A program made the translations under genes and the position numbers. From contig NZ_CP040908.1 of NCBI RefSeq assembly GCF_013488205.1, forward strand, positions 2,606,001-2,670,000: 64,000 nucleotides of DNA, read 5' to 3'. Shown in pieces: positions 8,605-18,111 of this stretch (the stretch's first letter is position 1; the number at the start of each line of letters is the position of its first letter). The notes beneath the pieces are model-generated. The model searched no databases and was not told where the DNA came from. It saw nothing but the letters and a program-made list of their open reading frames with translations. The stretch comes from Empedobacter falsenii. Its GTDB lineage: Bacteria; Bacteroidota; Bacteroidia; Flavobacteriales; Weeksellaceae.

Positions 8605-9210
8605 TTAGTTTTTAAAACGTTTTTTGAATTCTTCCTTTGGCATTACATACGTTAAATATTGCGTTACATTATAACGGTATTCTTCTTCGGTTGGGGATAA
8701 TTGTACATCTTTATTAATATAAAACCCATCACTATCTTTTTCATCCGTGCGTATATCTGTCATTAGCTTTTCGTTAGCACCTTCATACCAAAAAACTAAA
8801 ATAGGATTTTCTTTGGTGCCAAAAGTCTTATCATTGTATTGCAAAGGATCAACTTTTACAATAAGTTCTTTGTTGTCGATTTTAGCAGATTGTGCTAAAT
8901 AAAATTTATCACCATAAGGATCGAAACGTATTATCTTGAAATAACGCCCACTATAATCATCCTTAATTATTTTCCCAGAATAACCTCCATATAAACCCTT
9001 AAAAAAAGCTGTTCCTTTAAAATAACTATCCTGTGTATTTCTACCTGCAAAAAAAACTGGATTTACTTTTACTTTTAATTCTTTTGATAAACTTTTATAT
9101 TGTTCAACATACTTTTCTCCTTTATTTTTACTAACAAAAAATAAGTTAATTAAAAAATTGAGTAGTAAAATTATAATAATTCCTCCTAATATTTTTAATA
9201 GTGTTTTCAT
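8605..9210 (-). CDS. Signal-anchored protein, first member of tandem immunity-like array
   Basis: 201 residues. N-terminal signal-anchor (ILGGIIIILLLNFLINLFFV), then a soluble domain of about 170 residues with no domain I recognise. It lies 3 bp downstream of the PAAR-like protein, the position normally held by the cognate immunity gene in T6SS effector modules. If the effector acts in the periplasm or membrane, a membrane-tethered periplasmic protein is the expected kind of immunity factor. That functional link is inference. Confidence 0.78.
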   Translation of the reverse strand: MKTLLKILGGIIIILLLNFLINLFFVSKNKGEKYVEQYKSLSKELKVKVNPVFFAGRNTQDSYFKGTAFFKGLYGGYSGKIIKDDYSGRYFKIIRFDPYGDKFYLAQSAKIDNKELIVKVDPLQYNDKTFGTKENPILVFWYEGANEKLMTDIRTDEKDSDGFYINKDVQLSPTEEEYRYNVTQYLTYVMPKEEFKKRFKN

Positions 9211-9213
9211 ATT

Positions 9214-10293
9214 TTAAACATCTAAAGCAATTACATTAATACCATTACTCTTATCAGATTCATTAAAGTCTTCTGCAACTCTTTTTGTTTCATCAGCCAA
9301 TTTATTTTCTTTTTTATCGGCATAGGTACCAATGGCAATATTGGCTATAAAACCGGCTATTCCTTTGTAACCTTGGTATTTATCAGCTTTTAATCCACTA
9401 TGCCCTATATAATTACGCAAAGCACCTGTTAAACTTTGCGATACATTACCTGTAGCTTCTCCTGCTGCATGTTGCACTGCACCACCCACTGCATTACCTA
9501 CATTTTTATTGATAATGGTACCACCAACTTCGGTTGTAACACCTGCTGCAGAAAGACCTGCACCCGTTGTAGCAGTTACCCCGTCGGTTGCCATAGCAGA
9601 AGCCGTACTTGCAGTAGCTACATTTTCGCCACCCCAATCGGTGTCACCAAGCCACTCGCTCGGAAAATACATTACCCCAGATATTATCGCAGAAACACCA
9701 ACTGCTACTGCACTTGTACCCGCTGTAACCCCGCCAATAAACCCCATTACAAATTGGCTGCCTGCTTGCCATAAATATTCTTTGGTATTGTTGTTTGTGA
9801 TAAAATCTGCTGCTTTTTGTGCTATTACAGGATCCATGATAATTGTAATTTTACCTTTTTGCGGACAATCTAAAAAAGAACGATTAAGGAGAGCAAAATC
9901 TTGATTAAAACGAACTTTTTTATGAGATTCACTCCATTTTATGCTTAAAGTAGCATCACAATCGTGTGCCATTTTAAAGAGGGCAACACCTCCTGCAACA
10001 ACACTTACTGCGCAAGCAGCAATAATAACCACTGCTGCGGCACCACCTGTAAGCACTATTGCTGCACCAAGGGCAATGCCTAATGCTAAGGTTTGTAACC
10101 CACCCCAAAGTTTTGCAGGCTTTTTACAGGCAAAAGATCCACCTAATTTATTATCGGACATGGTTAAGAAGGGCTGTGTTTTGGTGCTATACATAACGTT
10201 ACTAGGTGTAGTAGTTTTTATCATCTGCGGTGCGCCATTGGTCATCATGGTACAAATTGCCATTGTATCTTGTGGTACATAAGATTCTGCCAT
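9214..10293 (-). CDS. PAAR-like (DUF4280-type) protein with hydrophobic insert, candidate T6SS effector
   Basis: 359 residues. The N terminus (VPQDTMAICTMMTNGAPQ, then SNVMYSTKTQPFLTMSDN) and spaced cysteines (AICTMM, SFACKK, AHDCDATL, FLDCPQKGK) resemble the PAAR-like spike-tip proteins of Bacteroidota T6SS. Between the second and third cysteine sits a strongly hydrophobic Ala/Gly-rich stretch (about residues 64-108), and a second Gly/Ala-rich region with small-residue spacing covers about 180-310. No catalytic motif is visible, so a membrane-active toxin is plausible. Its start overlaps the stop of the LysM gene by one base (TAATG). Expected role: cap of the VgrG spike and effector carrier. 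PAAR-like call fairly sure; toxicity unproven. Confidence 0.75.
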   Translation of the reverse strand: MAESYVPQDTMAICTMMTNGAPQMIKTTTPSNVMYSTKTQPFLTMSDNKLGGSFACKKPAKLWGGLQTLALGIALGAAIVLTGGAAAVVIIAACAVSVVAGGVALFKMAHDCDATLSIKWSESHKKVRFNQDFALLNRSFLDCPQKGKITIIMDPVIAQKAADFITNNNTKEYLWQAGSQFVMGFIGGVTAGTSAVAVGVSAIISGVMYFPSEWLGDTDWGGENVATASTASAMATDGVTATTGAGLSAAGVTTEVGGTIINKNVGNAVGGAVQHAAGEATGNVSQSLTGALRNYIGHSGLKADKYQGYKGIAGFIANIAIGTYADKKENKLADETKRVAEDFNESDKSNGINVIALDV

Positions 10294-11360
10294 TATGCTT
10301 CTATTTTGGTTAGTTTGTAGGTTATCATAATCTTTACATTATTTTTTATTTCTTCAATAATGGTAACATCAGACTTGGTAATCCATCTATCAACAAGGTC
10401 ATAAGTTGAGTTTTCCCTACAACTTAGTTTAAATTCAGAGAATTTGTATTTTACGAGTGGTAAAAATTTTTCGGTATATATTTTCTTAAAAGAGTCTATA
10501 TCGTATCCTCCATCTTGCATTTCGCTTACTTTACGAAGATTTATAGTTTCGGGGGTTTCGCCAATTATATCTTGTCTAAAATTTAACTGCACAGGCAAGC
10601 CTTCAAAAAGCTGAGAGTAGGCAGTTCTTTTAAAGTCATCTGTTAATTTCTTATTGGTTACTAAGTATTTGTCAAAAAATAAATCGAAAAACATTTTGGT
10701 ATTTACCCATGATATTAGTTTTTCTTGATGATTAAAAATATCATCATAAATAGTAATAAAAGTTTTAAGATCATTACTTGAAGTGGGATTTCTTAAATAA
10801 CTGTATTTAGAAGCTAGATTATTCTTATGTCTTTTCCATTTTTCTAAAACTTCGTTGTAATTTTTGATATATTTTATTTTACCAGAATGAGAATCTAAAC
10901 CTGTCTCTAAATTACATGCTATAAGATCTATATCAGACATCAATTCTACAGCTTCATTCATTTGCTCAGGATAGGTTTCAATAATATTTTCTATCAACTC
11001 TACCTTTACTAAACTTTCTCCATTTTCTTGATACTTATTTACAAAAAACTCTCGTTTTGTGTCCGCATGATTCATCATAATATCACCTACATAAGTCATA
11101 ACAGACTGCTCACATCTGTATCTTGCTTGATAATCGTGTGCAATCTGAACATTAGTATTAGATTCTGAAATATCTTCATTTATAAAATCATTTATCAAAA
11201 TTAGCATAACATGAAACGGTATCTCATTTCCAATAATCTGTTGCGTAATCCCACAATGTTGATTATGAAAATTAACCAATTCTTCAACAGTAATATTGTG
11301 CTTTTCTGCTATTGATGCTAATGTATCGTCTTGTTGTATTTCGTATTCTATAATTTCCAT
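10293..11360 (-). CDS. LysM-domain protein of the vgrG-effector module
   Basis: 355 residues. A LysM motif occupies about residues 3-50 (YEIQQDDTLASIAEKHNITVEEL); the rest is helical and acidic with no domain I recognise and no signal peptide. In Bacteroidota T6SS loci a LysM protein often lies between vgrG and the PAAR-like gene, as here (4 bp after vgrG, 1-bp overlap with the next gene). A role in linking or loading the effector on VgrG is plausible; cytoplasmic location argues against a cell-wall hydrolase. Confidence is high for LysM and low for role. Confidence 0.78.
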   Translation of the reverse strand: MEIIEYEIQQDDTLASIAEKHNITVEELVNFHNQHCGITQQIIGNEIPFHVMLILINDFINEDISESNTNVQIAHDYQARYRCEQSVMTYVGDIMMNHADTKREFFVNKYQENGESLVKVELIENIIETYPEQMNEAVELMSDIDLIACNLETGLDSHSGKIKYIKNYNEVLEKWKRHKNNLASKYSYLRNPTSSNDLKTFITIYDDIFNHQEKLISWVNTKMFFDLFFDKYLVTNKKLTDDFKRTAYSQLFEGLPVQLNFRQDIIGETPETINLRKVSEMQDGGYDIDSFKKIYTEKFLPLVKYKFSEFKLSCRENSTYDLVDRWITKSDVTIIEEIKNNVKIMITYKLTKIEA

Positions 11361-11364
11361 TCTC

Positions 11365-13515
11365 TTAATTTATATCAACTTGACTTCCTGAAATTGTTGT
11401 AGATGTACTAAATAATGCTTTCGCTCCTTTTCCATTAATACTTACAAGATCAGTACCTTCTATAATAATTGCTTTTCCTTTTATTTTAATGATTCCATCT
11501 TTTGTTAATATAATGGAACCTTCACCTGATTTTAATAAAGTTGCGGTTTCACTCTTAACATAATAATATCCCGAACTACTTGCAAAAGTTGAAGTTCCTT
11601 TTTCTCCAACATTTTCAACACTATTTGTACCAATGTTAATTCTATTTGCACTTGTAATATTTATAGTTTGATTTCCACCTATATTATCAGTACAATCAGC
11701 ACTTATTTCAGTCGTTAAATTTCCTGTTCCACTTAAAGTAACATGATTACCTGCTTTATCTTTAATTTCGATACCTGCTCCATCGTTTAGACAAATAATG
11801 TTACCACTTTTACTACTCAAACTTTTCACATTATTTCCTTGACCACCGCCGCCGCCAACTTTTCCATGGAACATACCACCCATTACGAAAGGACGATCAG
11901 GATGATGATGTTGAAAAGCAACCATTACTTGATCACCAACTTCTGGAATAGCCATAAAGCCACGGTTTGTTTTTACTTTATCACTTCCTCCAGCATCAGG
12001 TGTCATCACACGAATAAACTCTGATTTATCATAGCCATTTTGCCAATCAAATTGCACCTGTACACGTCCTTGATTTTTAGGATCAGTATTCGAAGTTACT
12101 TTCGCTACTTGAATTTCGGCTCTCGGCATCTTAAATTCTGGACGAGGTAAAAATCCTGTATCCGCAGCAATCGCCTCAAAAGTTCCGTTGTAATAACCAC
12201 GTGCATCAACTTCGTGTGTCGTTTCGGTTATCATTAATTTAGTAAAATAAGAGGTTCTATTTGTATCTGTTTGACGCATTTCGATATCTGCAATACAACC
12301 TGGATATAAAAATGGAATCGTCGTGGTACCAGACGTCACAAAAACATCAACTGCCTTACTACCAGCTGTCCCTTTTTGAGAAGCACTAATATCTAAGAAA
12401 GTCGCTGCTTTGATTGGGGCAACACGTAGCGAGGGTGTTTTAAACGTTTGTTCTGAAATAGAGTAAGCTCGTTTTGCAATATCAGAAGTATGTCTAATTT
12501 GTGAAGTTCCTGTCGTTAATTTTTCATTTTTACTACTATTATAGCCATAAAATGAAGGATTAATATGTTGGGCACGCATATTCACTTTTATATCATTTAC
12601 GCTACTTCCGTATGTTAAAGTAATTGGTTTCTGTTGAGGCGGAAGTTCTCCAAAATGTAAGACCTCTCCATCATAAAAAAACTGCTCACCATAAGCTTCT
12701 GCCATTCTCGCCAAATAATTATAATGGGTCTCTTCATATTGCGTAGAATAGGTAATACTCCCATATTTTGCTGCAATGCGGTAATCAAATTTACTTTTGC
12801 TTATCCCTTGTTTGATCACTTGATCTGCAATACTATTTAGACTGATTGAATCTGTTCCACCAAAACTTTGAGTGTGAGGAGCTGCATCTAGCAAAATTGT
12901 TGGGCTATAACCTGTTAACAGAATATTTCCTAAACTCCCTTGTTCTTGTACAAAACCAACTTCGGTAATGACACCAACAAAAACACGTTCTGGACTATCC
13001 TCAACTCCGCTGTATCTAAAAATTGCAGTTAATCTTTTTCCTAAAAATTTCTGTGCATTCTCCAAGCGGTAATTCTCTGCATCACCCAATACATCATGCG
13101 CTAATTCTAGCGAAAATTCATGGTGTTTTTTTGCACTTTGAACCAATTTGAAATGTTTGAAAAAATTGATTATTTCACCTTCAATCACCAAACTAAGCTT
13201 TACAACACGATTAATTCCCAGTATATCATGTTCAGGAATTGTTTTCGCATTGTATATTTTTGAAGTAGGTTGATTTCCCCATAAATCCTTGTCCACATAC
13301 GTTTTCGCATTGGGAACAATCGGTTGATTCATGAACATTTTCGAATAATCTTGTGTTTTTTCAAACGATTGATTCAATTTTCCATCCGTTACTTTTGCAA
13401 TTTTAGCATCAACTTGCGACGTTATTTTGTTGTCCAAAGCATTTATTGCATCATCTTTTAGTTTAGATGGATCAACAGATGGTTTATTTTTTGGAAGTTT
13501 ATCATCTTGAAACAT
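11365..13515 (-). CDS. tssI: T6SS spike protein VgrG (TssI)
   Basis: 716 residues. The N-terminal gp27-like region (about 85-440, with EGEIINFFKHFKLVQSAKKH and the AYGEQFFYDGEVLHFGELPP block) is followed by a gp5-type OB fold (QGRVQVQFDWQNG, then GFMAIPEVGDQVMVAFQHHH, about 475-560), a poly-Gly linker, and a C-terminal beta-helical tail (GAGIEIKDKAGNHVTLSGTG onward). No extra C-terminal enzymatic domain is fused, so effector activity must come from the downstream PAAR-like protein. The protein forms the trimeric puncturing tip on the Hcp tube. Length is normal for Bacteroidota VgrG. Confidence 0.95.
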   Translation of the reverse strand: MFQDDKLPKNKPSVDPSKLKDDAINALDNKITSQVDAKIAKVTDGKLNQSFEKTQDYSKMFMNQPIVPNAKTYVDKDLWGNQPTSKIYNAKTIPEHDILGINRVVKLSLVIEGEIINFFKHFKLVQSAKKHHEFSLELAHDVLGDAENYRLENAQKFLGKRLTAIFRYSGVEDSPERVFVGVITEVGFVQEQGSLGNILLTGYSPTILLDAAPHTQSFGGTDSISLNSIADQVIKQGISKSKFDYRIAAKYGSITYSTQYEETHYNYLARMAEAYGEQFFYDGEVLHFGELPPQQKPITLTYGSSVNDIKVNMRAQHINPSFYGYNSSKNEKLTTGTSQIRHTSDIAKRAYSISEQTFKTPSLRVAPIKAATFLDISASQKGTAGSKAVDVFVTSGTTTIPFLYPGCIADIEMRQTDTNRTSYFTKLMITETTHEVDARGYYNGTFEAIAADTGFLPRPEFKMPRAEIQVAKVTSNTDPKNQGRVQVQFDWQNGYDKSEFIRVMTPDAGGSDKVKTNRGFMAIPEVGDQVMVAFQHHHPDRPFVMGGMFHGKVGGGGGQGNNVKSLSSKSGNIICLNDGAGIEIKDKAGNHVTLSGTGNLTTEISADCTDNIGGNQTINITSANRINIGTNSVENVGEKGTSTFASSSGYYYVKSETATLLKSGEGSIILTKDGIIKIKGKAIIIEGTDLVSINGKGAKALFSTSTTISGSQVDIN

Positions 13516-13602
13516 AGTAATAGAGTTTAGGTATTTAGCTTAAAATTATACAATTAAGGAATGAGAATGCATTAATTTTTTGTTAAAACATCTCATTTAC
13601 AA

Positions 13603-13645
13603 ACAAAAAACTCCTGATGCAGCCTTCGCATCGCACCAAGAGTTT
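13603..13645 (-). terminator. Terminator after hcp
   Basis: An imperfect hairpin (outer GAAACTC with GAGTTTT, inner GATGC with GCATC) is followed on the minus strand by a T-run. It separates hcp from vgrG and would let hcp be transcribed in excess. Confidence 0.65.
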
Positions 13646-13701
13646 CAAATTTTCATAAGTTGGTTGGTTAGTAAACTTATGCGATTTTCGATTGAAATAA
13701 A

Positions 13702-14109
13702 TTATCGAGCTGAAGGCCAAACACCGTCGTAAGAAGCTGTTCCGTAATCGATTTTCTCTGCACTCACTACAAATGAAATTAACATATTGTTGTCGTTTAA
13801 TGCATCAAAATTTAATTCGTGTTGAATAACGTAACCGTTTTCCCACTTCAAGTTGATTAAAACACCTTCTTCGTGTGCTTTATTAAACGTAATATCACCA
13901 ACAGTTGGTTTATATTTTCCGTTTAATAAACTTTCCAAAATCGTAGAACTTTCAGTTGCTTCTACCGTCACTTTAATTAAAGCGTTAGATGGATCAGAAG
14001 CTACACGCCCCGAAACATCAGTAGTTCTTGAAACTTGATAATCTAATTTGATGATTTTTTGATCCTCACCTCCGTTGAATTTTAAGACTCCTCTTGAATT
14101 GTTAGCCAT
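13702..14109 (-). CDS. tssD: T6SS tube protein Hcp (TssD)
   Basis: 135 residues, small and beta-rich, matching the Bacteroidota TssD family (N terminus ANNSRGVLKFNG, core YQVSRTTDVSGRVASDP, C terminus AEKIDYGTASYDGVWPSAR). It forms the hexameric inner-tube rings carried with VgrG and PAAR to target cells. It is the first gene of the island in transcription order, with its own terminator before vgrG. No sheath or baseplate genes are nearby, so this is an accessory or orphan hcp-vgrG module that would rely on a core cluster elsewhere. Confidence 0.93.
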   Translation of the reverse strand: MANNSRGVLKFNGGEDQKIIKLDYQVSRTTDVSGRVASDPSNALIKVTVEATESSTILESLLNGKYKPTVGDITFNKAHEEGVLINLKWENGYVIQHELNFDALNDNNMLISFVVSAEKIDYGTASYDGVWPSAR

Positions 14110-14731
14110 AGTTGTAAATTTTAAGATTGATTTATTTTAATTTTTATCTAGGACTAAATTAGAAACAGATATTTTAATTAACCGTTTTTAAACGTTTACA
14201 ATCGAATATGTAGTAGTTTTACGACATATGCATAACATAGTAGCGCATTAATTCAGGAAAATATTTTTAAAATGAATATTTATTCTAATAATATTTTTAG
14301 TGTATTTAATTAAATCAAGCCAAATTGTTAACATTTAACTTCTTGTAAAAAATATTTTTTGAAGAAGTTTAGAATTTTTTGGCGTGAAATATATTTCTTT
14401 TATAACTAACATTATAAAAGTGTTGTGGATTGTATCTAAATAAGCGTAAATCCTTTTGGTAATTCAGTTTTAGATTTATAAGACTTTATAAACTCAGAAA
14501 AATATTCAGAGAAAATGTACATAATATAATTTTAGAGTGTTTATTTAGAATACAACTACTATTATTTTTACGACGTAAAATATAGTCAAGTTTCCTAAAA
14601 ACATATCATTACTTCTTACAATTATCCTCAAACATACTATAACCATCCCACAATAAATTATGGTTTCACGTAAAAGCAAAAACTATAAAATTAATTCTAA
14701 AGAGATTGTGCCTAAAATTAAAATCGCGCAG
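14110..14731. other. 622-bp intergenic region upstream of hcp
   Basis: AT-rich, no convincing ORF. It must contain the hcp promoter, but no perfect TAnnTTTG box is visible near the start codon. One copy of the 43-bp boundary repeat lies at its right end (14641-14683). Confidence 0.6.
14641..14683 (-). repeat. 43-bp boundary repeat, copy 1
   Basis: Shares the core CACAATAAATTA followed by a GTTTCACGTAAAAGC-like segment with copies at 15890 and 20554, all in the same orientation. Arms AACCAT and ATGGTT can pair around the core. It lies about 50 bp beyond the 3' end of the 136-residue gene. Confidence 0.8.
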
Positions 14732-15142
14732 TTAATTGTAGTTATAACTTTTAAGTATCTTATTTAATATTTCTATTTGTAGTGCTGATATCAAAAATGC
14801 TATGGTTAAAAATGAAATAGTTGAAATTGTTTCATTTAAATATAGTTGAAAATCCAAACCATACAATTTCTCTAAATAATCATGACTTATTATCGTACTT
14901 ATAGCTAAACCAATTCCGGTAGATAAAACAACTGATAGGAATTTAACGAACTTTTGAATTTGACTAAATTCTTTATTTTGTGTTTGAATTGAGTAGATTA
15001 GCGATAATCCAAAAGTTAGACCTATTAATAATAATTGTGATTTTAGAGAAATTCCTCCTTTTCTGAACGGAGATTCTATAAAGAAAGAGATAAAAAATAT
15101 GATCAATAATATTGATAGAATTTTCTTAATTGAAAATAGCAT
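14732..15142 (-). CDS. Small integral membrane protein, unknown
   Basis: 136 residues with four predicted hydrophobic helices (about 7-22, 35-50, 66-84, 106-126) and short loops. Family not recognised. It is the second gene of a two-gene block lying between boundary-repeat copies 1 and 2, and could be a toxin, immunity or defence accessory protein; nothing in the sequence decides this. Confidence 0.6.
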   Translation of the reverse strand: MLFSIKKILSILLIIFFISFFIESPFRKGGISLKSQLLLIGLTFGLSLIYSIQTQNKEFSQIQKFVKFLSVVLSTGIGLAISTIISHDYLEKLYGLDFQLYLNETISTISFLTIAFLISALQIEILNKILKSYNYN

Positions 15143-15229
15143 TTTTAAGGTTCAGTGATTTTAATTTTATAAATACAGCTAACGTTTTTTTATACTTGTA
15201 CAGTAGTTCCACTTGTCAGTAAAAGGTTT

Positions 15230-15769
15230 CTAGTTTATTACTTCTCCAGTTTCAATCCAATGGTCAACTTTTTTACGTTTTATCATATTTTCGGAATTAT
15301 CTATTCCATAATCAATTGTATACATATTATCATAACTTCTAAGGTTATTGTTAGATAAAACAATATTTAAAGGAAATAAAAGCCAGCGAAAATTAAATTC
15401 CTGTGCATCTGAGTTATATTGATTATATTTTTCTTGCAATTCTTCATTTAATTTTTTGAACTTTTTATCATCATAAAGTTTCTGATTAATCTTGTATTCT
15501 GTCCATAAATTATCATTTATTTTATTAGAATTTTTGATGATTGAATCCGATTTTTTTGCTAAAACTTTTAGACTATCAGAAACATTAGAATTAAGTATTA
15601 ATTTATTTCTTTCAGACATTTTGTCTTTGTATGCAAGTAAAGAATTTTTAGGTTTTTCGTTTTCTTTAATTAGTTCTTTTGATAATCTAAGATTGTAAAA
15701 ATAAATCAGAGAGGTTATTGCAGTAATAAAAATTAGTAACGTAAGAAGGCAACCTTTTATAAATTTCAT
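15230..15769 (-). CDS. Signal-anchored, lysine-rich protein, unknown
   Basis: 179 residues: an N-terminal hydrophobic helix (GCLLTLLIFITAITSLIYFY), then a charged, mostly helical segment (about 30-120, coiled-coil-like) and a short C-terminal strand region ending VDHWIETGEVIN. No family recognised. It lies 87 bp upstream of the 136-residue membrane protein in the same direction; both form the smaller repeat-bounded block. Confidence 0.62.
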   Translation of the reverse strand: MKFIKGCLLTLLIFITAITSLIYFYNLRLSKELIKENEKPKNSLLAYKDKMSERNKLILNSNVSDSLKVLAKKSDSIIKNSNKINDNLWTEYKINQKLYDDKKFKKLNEELQEKYNQYNSDAQEFNFRWLLFPLNIVLSNNNLRSYDNMYTIDYGIDNSENMIKRKKVDHWIETGEVIN

Positions 15770-15889
15770 AGTTTGACGATAATTCGATATATTTTCGCTA
15801 ATATATCAATTAACTAAGTTTAATATAAATGTTTCTGAAAATACTATTGACATCCTTATTTTATATAATATTCCTATAAATATAAAAAA

Positions 15890-15934
15890 AACCATCTCAC
15901 AATAAATTACGATTACATGTAAAAACGAAAAACC
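15890..15934 (-). repeat. 43-bp boundary repeat, copy 2
   Basis: Most diverged copy: same CTCACAATAAATTA core followed by CGATTACATGTAAAAACG. It lies about 90 bp beyond the stop of the Ycf46-like gene, between the two gene blocks. Confidence 0.78.
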
Positions 15935-16022
15935 TCATTTAAAAATATTTAAACGAGGTTATTGATTTCTTTCCTTCAATATAGAAAAATGTGTATCTCT
16001 AAATTGATAAAAATAAATAAGC

Positions 16023-17576
16023 TTAAATAATAATAGAACGTTTACCAATTCCTTTATCGTATGGAGAGGTTCCCCATGAAACTCCAGAAGCAGGTACAGC
16101 TCTTTCTCTACCCCAATTTCTAATTGATTCAATTTTTTCAGGAGCTGTTTTACTCAATGGAACTATATTTTTAAAACATTTTTCAAAAAGTGTATCATCT
16201 ACTATCTCATCCCCATGGATAACAGCCTGTATTGCTACATCTCTTACTGCACCCTCAATATCTGATCCTGCAAATCCTTCTGAAATTTCAACAAGTTGAT
16301 TGAGAGTCTCAGCAGATGGTTGATTTAAAAGATTACGTTTTATGTATAAATTAATAATATCCATTCGTTCAGCTTCTCCTGGTAGATCAACAAAAAATAA
16401 TTCATCAAAACGTCCTCTACGTAAAAGTTCGGGAGGTAATTTAGAAACGTCATTTGCCGTTGAAACTACAAATACTTTTGCCATACTTTCCTGAAGCCAA
16501 AATAAGAATTGTCCAACCATTCGAGTTGAAGTTCCTCCATCATTAGCGCCAGTAGCACCAGAAAGCCCCTTTTCTATCTCATCAATCCATAAAATACAAG
16601 GTGCCGCATTATCTGCAGAAGCCAATGCTTCTTTTAATCTATTTTCAGATTGTCCTAAATATTGTCCTTGTATTGCTGCAAGATCAAGTCGATATAAAGG
16701 TAAATTCCAATTTGCAGCAATAAATTTTGCTGATAATGATTTTCCACAACCAGGTACACCAACTAATAATACACCACGCGGAGGTCTCATCTTTCTAGCT
16801 TTTAAATCAGCTGTTAATAATTGCTTTTGATTATCAAGCCAGCTTTGGAGTCCACTAAGACCAGCTACTGATAAAGTAGAAGGATCAAGCTTCACTTTTT
16901 CTAATCCAGATATATCACTAAATAACTTATCCTTTGCATTACTCAACTCTTTGATATCATCTTTTGTCAAAGATCCTTTTGCCATTTGAGTTGCCAATAC
17001 ATTTTCTGCTTCAATCTTTGTCATATTAGCTAAAATAGATGCAGCCATTCTATATTCTGTTTCTTCCCATTCTAGCGGTATAGATCCTTTGTAAGGAATA
17101 ACACATTCTTTAACCACTTCTAGCATTTCTTCTTCATTAGGCGGATCAAGCGTTATAGTCATTCCCAAACGTTGCAACTGAGGCCAAATACTCTTAGTCG
17201 TAATCAAGCAAATACTTCCTCCTCTTTCTATTGCCTGTACAATACAATCGTAGATATGTCTCGAAACTAAATTATCATCTTCTACATCACTAACTTCTGT
17301 AAATACAAAAGTTAAATTCTGTCTTTGCGAAATATTTTGTACGGCATAATCTAAACCTCCTGCTACAGAACGATCTTCATTTACACTCTTCTTTGATTTT
17401 ATATCCATTGTACCATGAGATAAACTATGGACATAAATTGGTATATTAATTTCTTCTGCTAATTGTTGAATAACTTCTAAAACCCGTGCTCTTTCTATAC
17501 TTCTAATTGAGATAAAAGGTATTCTTGCTCGAAACATTCGTAAAAGCGAAGTTTTGAACTCTGTTTTATTTGCCAT
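16023..17576 (-). CDS. Ycf46-like AAA+ ATPase
   Basis: 517 residues. The N-terminal half (about 1-160) is a degenerate P-loop-like fold without Walker motifs, as in Ycf46 proteins. The C-terminal AAA+ module has Walker A GVPGCGKS (273-280), Walker B ILWIDE (328-333), sensor 1 VSTAND (371-376) and the arginine-finger region RRGRF (386-390), followed by a lid helix ([13 protein letters not shown]). All catalytic residues are present, so an active ATPase remodelling a protein partner is expected; the substrate is unknown. It is the last gene of a five-gene operon, with one base between the previous stop and this ATG. Ycf46 assignment is good; biological role is open. Confidence 0.88.
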   Translation of the reverse strand: MANKTEFKTSLLRMFRARIPFISIRSIERARVLEVIQQLAEEINIPIYVHSLSHGTMDIKSKKSVNEDRSVAGGLDYAVQNISQRQNLTFVFTEVSDVEDDNLVSRHIYDCIVQAIERGGSICLITTKSIWPQLQRLGMTITLDPPNEEEMLEVVKECVIPYKGSIPLEWEETEYRMAASILANMTKIEAENVLATQMAKGSLTKDDIKELSNAKDKLFSDISGLEKVKLDPSTLSVAGLSGLQSWLDNQKQLLTADLKARKMRPPRGVLLVGVPGCGKSLSAKFIAANWNLPLYRLDLAAIQGQYLGQSENRLKEALASADNAAPCILWIDEIEKGLSGATGANDGGTSTRMVGQFLFWLQESMAKVFVVSTANDVSKLPPELLRRGRFDELFFVDLPGEAERMDIINLYIKRNLLNQPSAETLNQLVEISEGFAGSDIEGAVRDVAIQAVIHGDEIVDDTLFEKCFKNIVPLSKTAPEKIESIRNWGRERAVPASGVSWGTSPYDKGIGKRSIII

Positions 17577-17577
17577 A

Positions 17578-18111
17578 TTAAAATAGTATCTTTCTACCTG
17601 TTGGTGGTATTAATGTATTTGTTATCTCTTTACTCTTTTTGTTTTCAGATTTAATTTCTTCTGGTAATTCACTCAAATAAAATGCATTCAACATAATTAA
17701 CATTTGTTCTTTACCATTAGAATTTTTTGAAACATTATCTTTTAAAGATTGTTTAATTTCATTTACAAAGTCTTCAAGATCTTTCTTTAGTGTTTTTTGT
17801 AAATTTTCAGGAAAACCTTTTAATCCTACGAATTTATTTAATGGGTATAAATTTTGCTTTCCATTTCTCAAAGCAATTTCAAAGTCATTCATAGTTTTAA
17901 AATTTTGAAATTGAAATGAACGGTGAAATTGATCAAGCCAAGATTGTTTACGTTTTTTATAAGCTTCTTCTACTCTTGAATAAAAACGTGAAACTGTTCC
18001 AGCATCTACGGTAAAACTTCCATTACTCAAGTCTTCGAAAACCGTATCATTTCCATTCCCGAATTCATCCAATAGTTTAACCCAGTCCGAATATGTTGTT
18101 AGCCCTACCAT
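17578..18111 (-). CDS. Unknown helical protein of the Ycf46-like operon
   Basis: 177 residues using the ATG at 18111, whose A is the last base of the upstream TAA (TAATG). The frame is open 18 codons further, but that start would overlap the preceding gene by 54 bp, so I prefer the coupled start. The protein is soluble and mostly helical (VDAGTVSRFYSRVEEAYKKR, a WLDQFHRSF segment, then an FVNEIKQSLKDNV helix) with no domain I recognise. Position directly before the ATPase suggests a substrate, adaptor or complex partner. Confidence 0.72.
   Translation of the reverse strand: MVGLTTYSDWVKLLDEFGNGNDTVFEDLSNGSFTVDAGTVSRFYSRVEEAYKKRKQSWLDQFHRSFQFQNFKTMNDFEIALRNGKQNLYPLNKFVGLKGFPENLQKTLKKDLEDFVNEIKQSLKDNVSKNSNGKEQMLIMLNAFYLSELPEEIKSENKKSKEITNTLIPPTGRKILF

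Noticed and set aside
9436-10282. Three overlapping plus-strand frames opposite the PAAR-like gene
   Set aside because: They are antisense shadows of the Gly/Ala-rich coding sequence, whose composition keeps the opposite strand open.
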